Shown in pieces: positions 1-7,285 of a stretch of DNA of 18,456 nt. The first letter of the stretch is position 1, and each line of letters begins with the position of its first letter. Source of the stretch: JBPCRW01 sp050996405 (GTDB lineage: Bacteria; Acidobacteriota; Blastocatellia; Pyrinomonadales; Pyrinomonadaceae); assembly GCA_050996405.1 (NCBI GenBank), contig JBPCRW010000077.1, positions 1 to 18,456 of the forward strand, given 5' to 3'. Made by a program: the position numbers and the translations under genes. Below the pieces are notes generated by a model, which saw only the letters and a program-made list of their open reading frames with translations, was not told the origin of the DNA and did no database searches.

Positions 1-1
1 C

Positions 2-1513
2 ACCAACCCTTTCGACACGGTTTTGAGTTTGAGCCGCGAGATGGTCACGGCGGTTTGTCAAGTTTTAGGCGTTGAACCGATGACGGGCGGCAAAGGCAAA
101 CTCGACCAACTTCGTTATCCGCCGAAACCGGCGACGATGGCTTATCGTCCTGATTCTGAAGATATAGCGCGAATTGTCGTCGGCGATTTAAACGACCCGA
201 AGAAACAAAACCGCGCATTAGATATTGCGACGTTAGCCAATCGCCCGGAAGTAAACATAATGGTTGACGGACACGCCATTGTATCCCGTCATCTGGCGAT
301 TTTAGCAATGACCGGTGCGGGCAAAAGCGTTACGGCGCGGCGAATTATTGAAGAATTAGCGAAGAAAAATTATCCGATTGTGATTTTCGACCCGCACGGC
401 GATTACACAGGCTTAGGTGATGTTCCAAACTTAAAAGATAAAGTGCAACGCTTTTATGCACAATTCCCGCTTTTTGAAGAAGATAGCGAGACTGTCGCAG
501 AAATTGTTAGTTCCCTTGGATACGAGTTAAATCCCAACATGAGAACCGTTTTTGGTGATGTTTTTTCAGTAGCGAAAACTTATATTGACGCTGATAATGA
601 TGAAAAAAATGTTCGTGATGAATGGTTAGCTGATTTTCTAAGCAATTCTCAATTAAAATCAGGTGGATTAAATAGAGATTTATGGTTGGTCGCAAATCTT
701 GCAGAAGCAGCAGAAATTTCTATTAGAAATAAAGATAAAAAAAGTAGTGAGATTAGCGACGAACAACAAAAGTTGATTGATTGGGGTTGGGAGAAACTTA
801 AAAACTATTCTGGGACTGACGCAAAAACTTTAGAAGCGATAAAGAAGAGGGTTCGTCGTGCCGCCAGCGTTCTACGAAGAATGGAAACAACAAATCAAAA
901 AGTTGCGGCAACCTCCACAGCATTACCGAATAACAGAAAAGACCTTGTAAAGTATGGACAAATCAGTGTGGTTTCACTAGCAGGTTATACAAGCGATTTT
1001 CAAGCTACAATATACAGTCTTATCGCTAATGAAATTTTTGATGCGCGAATCAATGGCGATTTGAAATTACCAGTTTTGTTCCTGTTAGAAGAGGCTCATA
1101 ATTTTGTTCCGGCGCGAGGAAATTCTCCTGCTGAATTGCGTTCGATTGAAACGACGAAACAAATTGCACAGGAAGGGCGCAAATTCGGCGTTGGATTAAT
1201 TCTAATTTCGCAACGCCCGTCGCGTCTTGACGAAACGACGCTTTCGCAGTGCAACTCGTTCGTGATTATGCGAATGGTTAATCCCGCCGACCAAAATTTC
1301 GTGCGTCGCGTGATTGAAAGTTTGGGCGAAGATGAAGCGAAAAATCTGCCGAATCTTGATGTTGGCGAAGCATTGCTGTCGGGACAAATGATAAACTTTC
1401 CGGTGCTGGTCAAAATTAAAGAGCCGGAGTCGAAAGGCGAGCGTGAAGAGAAAGACGCTTTTGTTGCTTTGCAAGAGGCTCACGACGAAATGTTAAAAAG
1501 TCAGAGGAAATAA
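2..1513 (+). CDS. HerA/FtsK-type P-loop ATPase (DUF87-like), 5' end outside the window
   Basis: This is a hexameric-type DNA-translocase ATPase of the HerA superfamily. The reading frame is open to the window edge, and the codons before the first TTG (position 23) encode a plausible continuation (TNPFDTV). The start, and probably an N-terminal barrel domain, therefore lie to the left. Numbering from the TTG, Walker A is TGAGKS (97-102), a FDPHGDY block follows (122-128), Walker B is VLFLLEEAHNF (351-361, acidic pair E356/E357), then EGRKFGVGL and the sensor-like SQRPSRLD (396-402). Residues about 153-345 are a Lys/Asp/Glu-rich insertion encoded by visibly more A+T-rich DNA than the flanks. 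The TGT-like gene follows after 3 nt in the same frame. HerA proteins usually pair with a nuclease (NurA) or with defence effectors; no nuclease is visible here. A role in DNA processing or defence is inference. Confidence 0.85.
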   Translation, partial: TNPFDTVLSLSREMVTAVCQVLGVEPMTGGKGKLDQLRYPPKPATMAYRPDSEDIARIVVGDLNDPKKQNRALDIATLANRPEVNIMVDGHAIVSRHLAILAMTGAGKSVTARRIIEELAKKNYPIVIFDPHGDYTGLGDVPNLKDKVQRFYAQFPLFEEDSETVAEIVSSLGYELNPNMRTVFGDVFSVAKTYIDADNDEKNVRDEWLADFLSNSQLKSGGLNRDLWLVANLAEAAEISIRNKDKKSSEISDEQQKLIDWGWEKLKNYSGTDAKTLEAIKKRVRRAASVLRRMETTNQKVAATSTALPNNRKDLVKYGQISVVSLAGYTSDFQATIYSLIANEIFDARINGDLKLPVLFLLEEAHNFVPARGNSPAELRSIETTKQIAQEGRKFGVGLILISQRPSRLDETTLSQCNSFVIMRMVNPADQNFVRRVIESLGEDEAKNLPNLDVGEALLSGQMINFPVLVKIKEPESKGEREEKDAFVALQEAHDEMLKSQRK

Positions 1514-1519
1514 AAATTG
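1503..1519 (+). promoter_or_regulatory. Ribosome binding site deciding a TTG start
   Basis: AGAGG lies inside the last codons of the HerA-like gene, 9 nt before TTG at 1517. The upstream TAA (1511-1513) is in the same frame and only one codon away, so no earlier start is possible for the TGT-like protein. The site supports re-initiation at this TTG. Confidence 0.55.
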
Positions 1520-2545
1520 CTGTTTGTTGCCGGATTTACATTAAAGTGTATTGAGCCGCGTGTTTGGGATAAAACATCGCCATATTATCTGCCGGATTTG
1601 CGGGCGGTGATGGTTTCGTATGCTGAAATTCACCAAATGCCGAAGATGCGTAAACAAATGATGCGTGAAAGCATTCACGCCGCTTTAGGTATTCCGTCTG
1701 ACATTAAAGTGTTTCTCGACAATGGAGCATTCGGGCTTTCACGCAAAGGTTTGGAAATTCCGGTTGAAGAATACGAAGAATTTGTAAAAGAAGCCAAACC
1801 CGATTGGCGACCTGTTCCGCAAGATTTTATTCCTGTGCCTTCGATGTCGCTTTATCATCAACGAAAGTGTTTGCAACGGACAATGAAGGTCAACACAGAT
1901 TTTCAACACGACGGTTTTGTGCCGGTTATTCATATCAGTCGCGTTATTGATAAATACATTTCCGAACTCAAAGCCAACGAAAAACTCGTCGCCAAACCGC
2001 GCTTGGCAATCGGCGGCATTGTGCCGAATCTGCTTCGCGCTCCAAAAGCTATCCCACATCAGAAAATTTTGCAGAACCTTATTAAACTGCGGGATGAGTT
2101 CAGCGATAAAGAAATCCACGTTTTCGGAATTGGTGGAATTTCGACTTTGCACGTCGCCGCTTTACTTAGAATTGATTCGGTTGATTCGAGCGGTTGGCGC
2201 AATCGCGCGGCACGCGGAATTATTCTTTTGCCGGGCAAAAGCGAGCGAATTATCACGCAGCTAGGTTCTTGGAAAGGACGGACGGTCAGCGAAGAGGAAA
2301 ATAAAATTTTATTCAACTGTCAATGTCCAGCTTGTCAGAAATTCGGTTTAGACGGCTTAACCACTCCGGCATCACAGGGCTTTCGTAATCGGGCAACGCA
2401 TAACCTTTGGACGCTTTTGGAAGAAGCAAAATGGATTTCTGAAAAATTAGACAGCGGAGAATATAAACATTTATATCAGGAACGTTTGGAAGGCTCGACT
2501 TATCGCCAATTAGTCGATTATTTGGCGGCGCGAAAAAACTGTTAG
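1517..2545 (+). CDS. tRNA-guanine transglycosylase-like protein (TGT/DpdA superfamily)
   Basis: This 342-residue protein resembles the TGT fold, which swaps guanine for a 7-deazaguanine in tRNA, or in DNA in the DpdA branch. Visible signatures are LDNGAF (67-72, matching the ADSGGF block with the general-base Asp, D68), IGGI (165-168, base-pocket loop) and DSVDSSGW (220-227, where D223 fits the nucleophilic Asp). The zinc site is CxCxxC at C268, C270 and C273, with H295 in RATHNLW. It is shorter than tRNA TGTs (about 370-390 residues) and diverges between motifs, so a DpdA-like or other special role fits better than housekeeping Tgt. The start is TTG: it is the first possible codon after the upstream TAA and lies 9 nt after AGAGG (1503-1507). 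waaA starts 10 nt downstream. The superfamily assignment is fairly secure; the substrate is unknown. Confidence 0.7.
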   Translation: MLFVAGFTLKCIEPRVWDKTSPYYLPDLRAVMVSYAEIHQMPKMRKQMMRESIHAALGIPSDIKVFLDNGAFGLSRKGLEIPVEEYEEFVKEAKPDWRPVPQDFIPVPSMSLYHQRKCLQRTMKVNTDFQHDGFVPVIHISRVIDKYISELKANEKLVAKPRLAIGGIVPNLLRAPKAIPHQKILQNLIKLRDEFSDKEIHVFGIGGISTLHVAALLRIDSVDSSGWRNRAARGIILLPGKSERIITQLGSWKGRTVSEEENKILFNCQCPACQKFGLDGLTTPASQGFRNRATHNLWTLLEEAKWISEKLDSGEYKHLYQERLEGSTYRQLVDYLAARKNC

Positions 2546-2555
2546 AATTTCACAG

Positions 2556-3878
2556 ATGTTTTTCTTATATAGCCTTCTGCTGACAATCGGTTTTCTATTT
2601 CTTCTGCCGCGTTTTCTTTTTCAAAAAAAATACGCGGCGGGTTTTCGGGAACGTTTCGGAAATCTGCCGGATTTTGACGCGCAGGGAAAACCCGTCGTCT
2701 GGCTGCATTGCGTTTCGGTTGGCGAAACGCAAGCCGCGCGACCGCTCGTCGCCGAACTGCTCGAAAATTTCCCCGAATATAAATTGGTTGTTTCTACCAC
2801 GACTCTCACCGGACAAACTTTAGCCGGAGAAATATTCCGCGAAAAAGCCGCGCTCGTTTTTTATTTTCCGTTTGATTGGAAATTTTCCGCGCGCCGCGCT
2901 TTGAACAAAATCAAGCCGGACATTATTCTTTTGATGGAAACCGAAATCTGGTTCAATTTCTTGCGCGAAGCCGGAAAATCGGGCGCGAAAACGATAATTG
3001 TCAACGGCAGGCTGTCGGAAAAATCGGCGAATCGCTACAAAATTATACGGCGCGCGATGCGGCGAGTTTTGCGTTATGTTGACTTGGCGTTGATGCAGAC
3101 GGGCGCGGACGCGCAGAGATTACTATCACTCGGCATTCGCAGCGCGCGCGTTAAAGTTACAGGCAACATAAAATTCGACCAGCCAACGGACGAAACCGAA
3201 AGTGAACTGACAAATAAATTCCGCGAGCGTTTTCAGATTTCGGAAGACGCGCCGCTGATTGTGGCGGCAAGCACGCACGCGCCGGAAGAAGAATGGATTT
3301 TAGATGCTTTTAAAAATTTGCGGGAAAATTTCGCCGCGAGTCCGCCGCGCCTTTTAATCGCGCCGCGCCATCCCGAAAGATTTGACGAAGTTTCCGCGCT
3401 CGTCAAAAAATCAGGTTTCGATTACGCGCGGCGTTCGGAAAATGAATCAGCGAACGACCGCAGCGCGGAAATTATTTTGCTCGACAGCATCGGCGAACTG
3501 CGTGCCGTTTATCCGCTCGCGGAAATTGTTTTCGTCGGCGGAAGTTTAATTCCGCACGGCGGGCAAAATATCTTAGAACCGGCGGCGGCGCAAAAGGCAA
3601 TCGTGACCGGATTTTACACGACGAACTTCGAGAAAATTGTCGAAGAATTTTTGGCGAAAGACGCTTTGATTCAGCTTCCGAAATTAACTGAAAAACAAAT
3701 TCCCGAAAATCTTTTCAGAGTTTTCGCCGAACTCCTAAATGATGCGGAAAGACGCGAAACGCTTGCCGAAAACGCCTTTGGCGTGATGCGGGCAAATCGC
3801 GGCGCGAGCCGTAAAACTATCGAATTTCTAAAGCCGATTTTCCAAGCCGAGAGTCAAAAGTCGAGAGTCGAAAGTTAA
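2556..3878 (+). CDS. waaA: 3-deoxy-D-manno-octulosonic acid (Kdo) transferase WaaA
   Basis: WaaA transfers Kdo from CMP-Kdo to the lipid A precursor at the inner face of the cytoplasmic membrane (a GT-B fold, family 30 enzyme). The 440-residue protein has an N-terminal membrane anchor (about 3-20), the WLHCVSVGET block (49-58, with the conserved Glu E57), METEIW (127-132), and a C-terminal CMP-Kdo-binding region with GGSLIPHGGQN followed by LEPAA. Length is normal for the family (about 420-440). The ATG lies 10 nt after the TGT-like stop, and lpxK begins 2 nt after this stop, so the genes are probably co-transcribed. The last residues (SQKSRVES) and the stop are encoded by a four-unit 7-nt tandem repeat (3849-3876), so the natural C-terminus has probably been altered by a repeat. 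The function call is secure; the number of Kdo residues added cannot be told. Confidence 0.95.
   Translation: MFFLYSLLLTIGFLFLLPRFLFQKKYAAGFRERFGNLPDFDAQGKPVVWLHCVSVGETQAARPLVAELLENFPEYKLVVSTTTLTGQTLAGEIFREKAALVFYFPFDWKFSARRALNKIKPDIILLMETEIWFNFLREAGKSGAKTIIVNGRLSEKSANRYKIIRRAMRRVLRYVDLALMQTGADAQRLLSLGIRSARVKVTGNIKFDQPTDETESELTNKFRERFQISEDAPLIVAASTHAPEEEWILDAFKNLRENFAASPPRLLIAPRHPERFDEVSALVKKSGFDYARRSENESANDRSAEIILLDSIGELRAVYPLAEIVFVGGSLIPHGGQNILEPAAAQKAIVTGFYTTNFEKIVEEFLAKDALIQLPKLTEKQIPENLFRVFAELLNDAERRETLAENAFGVMRANRGASRKTIEFLKPIFQAESQKSRVES
3849..3876 (+). repeat. Heptanucleotide tandem repeat, 4 units, at the waaA 3' end
   Basis: Four consecutive 7-mers, GAGAGTC, AAAAGTC, GAGAGTC and GAAAGTT, encode the last residues of WaaA; the T of the last unit is the first base of the stop codon. 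The period and unit number match other repeats in the window. Confidence 0.8.
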
Positions 3879-3880
3879 AA

Positions 3881-4897
3881 ATGAAATCAATTTTACTCAC
3901 GCCTTTCAGCTTGCTTTACAGCGCGATAATTCGCGCCAGACTGAAACTTTACGAGCGAAGATTTTTCAAATCTTACAACCTCGGCGTGCCGACAATCAGC
4001 GTCGGAAATCTGACCGTCGGCGGCACTGGAAAAACTCCGCTGGTCGCGTTCATCGCTCGTATTTTAGCCGAACGCGGCGAAAAAGTTTGTGTTCTGACAC
4101 GCGGCTACCGACGTGAAAATGAGCGCGAAAGAGTAGTGGTTTCCGACGGCGAAAAAATTTTGGCGGATGTCAAAAAAGCGGGCGACGAACCGTTTGAACT
4201 CGCCGAAAAACTTTTGGGAAAAGCCGTCGTCGTCTCGGACGCAAACCGCGCGGAAGCCGGACTTTGGGCGCGTGAGAAATTTGGTATCACAGTATTTATT
4301 TTGGACGACGCTTTTCAGCATTTGAAAGTTAAACGCCAGTTGGACATCGTTTGCGTTGACGCGACCAATCCGTTCGGCAATGGAAAAATTTTGCCGCGAG
4401 GGATTTTGCGCGAGCCTCTGAAAAATTTAAAGCGCGCCGACTCGATTGTCATTACGCGCACCAATCTGGTTGAAAATATTTCAGAGTTAAAAGTGCAAAT
4501 TTCGAAACTAAATCCGCGCGGCAAAATTTTTGTCTCGGAAAACAAATTAAGCGCAAAATGCAAAGTGCAAAATGCAAAGTTAATTGCGGCTTTTTGCGGT
4601 TTGGGAAATCCCGAAAACTTTTTTGCTCAACTGCGGCAGGCAGGTTTTAATCTAATCTTCACGAAAACTTTTCCCGACCATTATTTTTACACGCAAAAAG
4701 ATGTTGACGAACTGCAAAGGCAAGCAAAAACAAATGGCGCGGAATGTTTTGTGACGACGGCGAAGGATGCGGTTAAACTAAGAAATTTAAATTTTAAAAT
4801 TCCTCTGCTCATCGCGGAAAACGAACTAATTTTCGACGACGAAACCGCTTTCCGCGAGATGGTTTTTAATGTGAGTTCAGGGCAACAAAGAATTTAA
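3881..4897 (+). CDS. lpxK: Tetraacyldisaccharide 4'-kinase LpxK
   Basis: LpxK phosphorylates the 4' position of tetraacyldisaccharide-1-phosphate with ATP to give lipid IVA, at the cytoplasmic face of the inner membrane. The 338-residue protein has an N-terminal amphipathic or membrane-associated segment (1-30), the characteristic SVGNLTVGGTGKTPLV block containing Walker A (46-53), GDEP (101-104), and LDDAFQH (141-147) with the catalytic-type acidic residues. Length is typical (about 330-350). The ATG follows the waaA stop by 2 nt. Residues about 223-235 (SAKCKVQNAKL) are encoded by a 7-nt tandem repeat inserted in frame just before the conserved AAFCGLGNP stretch. The stop codon lies in the first arm of another repeat (4893-5000). 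The reading frame is intact, so the enzyme is probably functional. Confidence 0.95.
   Translation: MKSILLTPFSLLYSAIIRARLKLYERRFFKSYNLGVPTISVGNLTVGGTGKTPLVAFIARILAERGEKVCVLTRGYRRENERERVVVSDGEKILADVKKAGDEPFELAEKLLGKAVVVSDANRAEAGLWAREKFGITVFILDDAFQHLKVKRQLDIVCVDATNPFGNGKILPRGILREPLKNLKRADSIVITRTNLVENISELKVQISKLNPRGKIFVSENKLSAKCKVQNAKLIAAFCGLGNPENFFAQLRQAGFNLIFTKTFPDHYFYTQKDVDELQRQAKTNGAECFVTTAKDAVKLRNLNFKIPLLIAENELIFDDETAFREMVFNVSSGQQRI
4553..4580 (+). repeat. Heptanucleotide tandem repeat, 4 units, inside lpxK
   Basis: The units are GCAAAAT, GCAAAGT, GCAAAAT and GCAAAGT. They are translated in frame as part of LpxK (AKCKVQNAK). The same unit type in reverse complement appears at 4958-4985 and 16750-16784. 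Confidence 0.85.
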
Positions 4898-5000
4898 CGC
4901 AGAGGCGCAAAGACGCGGAGAAGTGAAAAACAGAAAACAGAAAATAGCGGTTCTCAAATTTTGCATTTTCTGTTTTGCATTATTTTCCTCTACGTTGAAA
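4893..5000. repeat. Composite nested inverted repeat between lpxK and the kinase
   Basis: This is the convergent junction of the two transcription blocks. Imperfect outer arms are 4893-4905 (TTTAACGCAGAGG) and 4987-5000 (reverse complement TTTCAACGTAGAGG). A perfect 12-bp inner stem joins 4934-4945 (AAAACAGAAAAT) and 4965-4976. Both arms show 7-nt periodicity. The left outer arm contains the lpxK TAA stop. The hairpin could act as a bidirectional terminator for converging genes, but there is no classic T-tract immediately after the stem. Confidence 0.65.
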
Positions 5001-5021
5001 AATCCTTAACCGAAACTCATA

Positions 5022-6602
5022 TTATTCTTGAGAATCTTGCTGTTTGCCGCTTGGCGCGCTCTTTTGCGGTGTTGGTTTCGGCGTTGATTTCTTAGTCGCC
5101 GGAGTCGGTTCAGCTTTCGGCGCGGCGGTATTTGCTGCCGGACTCTGCGGCGGTTTCGCGGTATTTGTCGGCGTGGTTTGCGTATTTGTATTTGCCGCCG
5201 GATTTTTCCCTTTGGTCTTATTTGGCGACGTGGTATTCACGTTTGAATTAGCATTTTTCGGAACGAGAACGTAGCGATTTTCGGATGGCATAAACGGGCT
5301 GTTTGAATTCGGGTCAATAACAATCATTTGCCCGTTGCTCGAATAAACCGGATAATTTGGATAAGCGGGCGCGCCTGTCGGAGGTTTCCCGCCGTTGCGC
5401 CAAGGGTCGTAGCCGTCGCCGCCGGGCAAAGTCTGCGGCGGCATTCCGCCGGGCATCGCGCCGCCAGTATTTGAATTGCCGCTCGTCAAATCTGGATTGT
5501 ATGCGCTCATATTTGAAAGACTCTGTTCGCTCGTGCCGGTCGCCGGATTGACGGGCTGGACGGGCGAACCGTTGGCATCGGTCGCTAGTCGCGTGGTCGG
5601 GTCGGTCTGCTTAACGGAAAAACCGCGAATCAGGAAAAAACCAAACACGGCGATTCCGGCTAAAACTATAAAAGCTGTTTTCCAGATATTATTTTGCGGC
5701 TGTTCGACGGGCGAAACGGTTGACGCAGGCGCGGCGAATTCGCTGGCGGCAATTGCTCCCGCCGCGTCGGACGAAATTGTGGCGCGGTTGAGCGCGGCGG
5801 CAAAATCGTTTGCCGTTTGATAACGCATATCTGGATTTTTCGCCAGCGCGGTTAAAATAATCTGGCTGGCTTCGTTCGGCAAATCCGTGCGAAAAGCCGA
5901 GAGTGGCAACGGCGGTTCTTGCGCGTGTTTGAGCAAAACGTCGGTCGGTTTTTCCGCCGCGAACGGAACTTCGCCAGCCAGCATTTCATACAAAATTATG
6001 CCGAGACTATAAACGTCGGAACGCGCGTCGGCTTTTGTCGAATCGGCGATTTGTTCGGGCGCGAGATATTCCGCTTCGGCGGCTGAAATTTCCGCGTTTT
6101 CGTTAAACTTTACCGCGCCGAAATCCAAAACTTTAATTTCATCCGCGTCGGTCGCCGTCTTGGTCAAAAAAACATTTTCACTTGTCAGATTTTGATGATT
6201 TACGCCGTTAGCATGCGCGACGGAAAGCGCGGCGGCGATTTGCCGGACGACGCGATTGGCGCGTTCGAGCGAAAATTTCCCGTCATTTTTGATGGCGGTT
6301 TTCAGCGACTCACCTTCGACGGGTTCGGTGACGATAAACGCCGTTCCATCTTTATCCGTGCCGTAATCGGTGACGTTCAAAATGTTCGGATGAGCGATGC
6401 GCGAAAGTGTTTTCGCTTCTTCGGAAAACCGACGCGAAATCGTGTCGTCAACCGCCAGTGCGCGCGGCAAGATTTTAACGGCGACGGGTTTTCCCATCGC
6501 CAGATGCGTCGCGCGATAAATCGTTCCCGCATTTCCATCGCGTATTGGTTCGTCAATTCGGTATTTATCCGCCAGGACTTTTCCGCTAAATTGGTCTGAC
6601 AT
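5022..6602 (-). CDS. PknB-like Ser/Thr protein kinase homologue, probable pseudokinase, membrane-anchored
   Basis: The 526-residue protein has an N-terminal protein-kinase fold (about 14-274), one membrane helix (about 307-325) and a 200-residue Pro/Thr/Asn/Gly-rich tail predicted outside the membrane. Kept motifs are VAVK (40-43, ATP Lys K43), E61/E62 in helix C, DFG (160-162), APE (181-183) and SDVYSLG (195-201). The catalytic loop, normally HRDLKPEN, reads HQNLTSEN (136-143), so the catalytic Asp is Asn138 and the following Lys is Thr. The Gly-rich loop is degraded (RDGNAGT). This argues for a pseudokinase or a very weak kinase that may still bind nucleotide. I chose ATG 6602 (MSDQFSGKVL) over 6626 because GGAACAG lies upstream and the family usually starts just before the ADKYRI strand. 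It lies downstream of atpE (211-nt gap) and ends in a convergent junction with lpxK. Confidence 0.85.
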   Translation of the reverse strand: MSDQFSGKVLADKYRIDEPIRDGNAGTIYRATHLAMGKPVAVKILPRALAVDDTISRRFSEEAKTLSRIAHPNILNVTDYGTDKDGTAFIVTEPVEGESLKTAIKNDGKFSLERANRVVRQIAAALSVAHANGVNHQNLTSENVFLTKTATDADEIKVLDFGAVKFNENAEISAAEAEYLAPEQIADSTKADARSDVYSLGIILYEMLAGEVPFAAEKPTDVLLKHAQEPPLPLSAFRTDLPNEASQIILTALAKNPDMRYQTANDFAAALNRATISSDAAGAIAASEFAAPASTVSPVEQPQNNIWKTAFIVLAGIAVFGFFLIRGFSVKQTDPTTRLATDANGSPVQPVNPATGTSEQSLSNMSAYNPDLTSGNSNTGGAMPGGMPPQTLPGGDGYDPWRNGGKPPTGAPAYPNYPVYSSNGQMIVIDPNSNSPFMPSENRYVLVPKNANSNVNTTSPNKTKGKNPAANTNTQTTPTNTAKPPQSPAANTAAPKAEPTPATKKSTPKPTPQKSAPSGKQQDSQE

Positions 6603-6660
6603 TATTTTTACTGTTCCGGTTTTCATTCGTTTAAGTCTGATGCCGGATAAATCTTAATAG

Positions 6661-6695
6661 TTTAATGTTAAATGATAAATGTTAAAAGACAAATG
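6661..6695. repeat. Heptanucleotide tandem repeat, 5 units
   Basis: The units are TTTAATG, TTAAATG, ATAAATG, TTAAAAG and ACAAATG, in the leader of the kinase gene between it and atpE. They are AT-rich, with clear 7-nt phasing. I see no gene in 6603-6813. Confidence 0.7.
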
Positions 6696-6746
6696 CGGAC
6701 ACGAGCCGCAAGCCCGCATCCGCATCTCCATTTTCGGCAGAAACAT

Positions 6747-6784
6747 GCACGAAGTAAGTGTGTTATAGCGTTATTACTTCGTGC
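6747..6784. repeat. GCACGAAGTAA hairpin element, copy 1 (downstream of atpE)
   Basis: A perfect 11-bp inverted repeat (6747-6757 and 6774-6784) has a 16-nt loop. The arm and part of the loop (GCACGAAGTAAGTGTG) match the element at 7202-7266, so both belong to one dispersed family. It lies 30 nt after the atpE stop on the - strand. No T-run follows, so a Rho-independent terminator role is uncertain. Confidence 0.7.
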
Positions 6785-6813
6785 TGGATTCCGCATTTAA
6801 ACGTTTTGAAAAA

Positions 6814-7140
6814 CTATCTCAAAACGACGAACACGATAACCAGCGCGAACAGAACCAATGATTCAATCAGCGCGAGACCGATAATCATCAATGTTTGCAC
6901 AGTTCCAGCCGCGCCCGGATTGCGAGCCGCGCCTTCGACCGCCGCCGCGCCGATTTTACCTTGTCCGATTGCGCCCAAACCTGCGGCGATACCAAAACCG
7001 ATACCCGCACCAATCGCTTTATAGCTCATAACTTGCGGATTTAATAAAGCTGCTTTTGTAGCTTCATCTTGCGCGAAAGCCAATGTCGAAAGCGTCAGAA
7101 TTACCAAAACGCTGAAGAAAATATATTTGTATTTGTTCAT
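6814..7140 (-). CDS. atpE: F-type ATP synthase subunit c (with N-terminal signal peptide)
   Basis: Subunit c forms the rotating proteolipid ring of Fo and carries the ion across the membrane. The 108-residue product begins with a cleavable-looking signal peptide (MNKYKYIFFSV to TLAFAQ, about 1-24), then two helices (about 40-68 and 83-107) joined by the polar loop ARNPGAAG (72-79). The ion-binding Glu is E93 in ALIESLVLF. Q60 in the first helix (AIGQG) and S94 next to the Glu match two side-chain ligands of Na+-binding c-rings such as Ilyobacter, whereas the Thr and Tyr of that site are Leu95 and Phe98 here. ATG 7140 is chosen because GGAG lies 8 nt upstream and it opens the signal peptide. 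It follows atpB after 321 nt and may have its own leader and promoter. Confidence 0.93.
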   Translation of the reverse strand: MNKYKYIFFSVLVILTLSTLAFAQDEATKAALLNPQVMSYKAIGAGIGFGIAAGLGAIGQGKIGAAAVEGAARNPGAAGTVQTLMIIGLALIESLVLFALVIVFVVLR

Positions 7141-7201
7141 TTTTAATCTCCTAAATTTAGTTTCTATCGTTTGAAACTTTCGGCAATTCATTCTCAAAAG
7201 C

Positions 7202-7266
7202 GCGGAAGCCCGCACGAAGTAAGTGTGAAAAACTAAGTTGCGCCCTTACTTCGTGCGGGCTTTCGC
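7202..7266. repeat. GCACGAAGTAAG hairpin element, copy 2 (upstream of atpE)
   Basis: The 22-nt arms (7202-7223 and 7245-7266) pair with one mismatch, with a 21-nt loop. The core AAGCCCGCACGAAGTAAG is perfectly palindromic. It shares GCACGAAGTAAGTGTG with 6747-6762. Lying 62 nt before the atpE start, it would be transcribed as a strong stem in the atpE leader. Confidence 0.8.
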
Positions 7267-7285
7267 AAAACTTAAAAATTCGCGG

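Noticed and set aside
6603..6813. A promoter for the kinase gene in the AT-rich gap
   Set aside because: TTAACA and TATTAA can be picked out, but spacing is poor and they lie in a heptamer repeat, so the match is likely chance.
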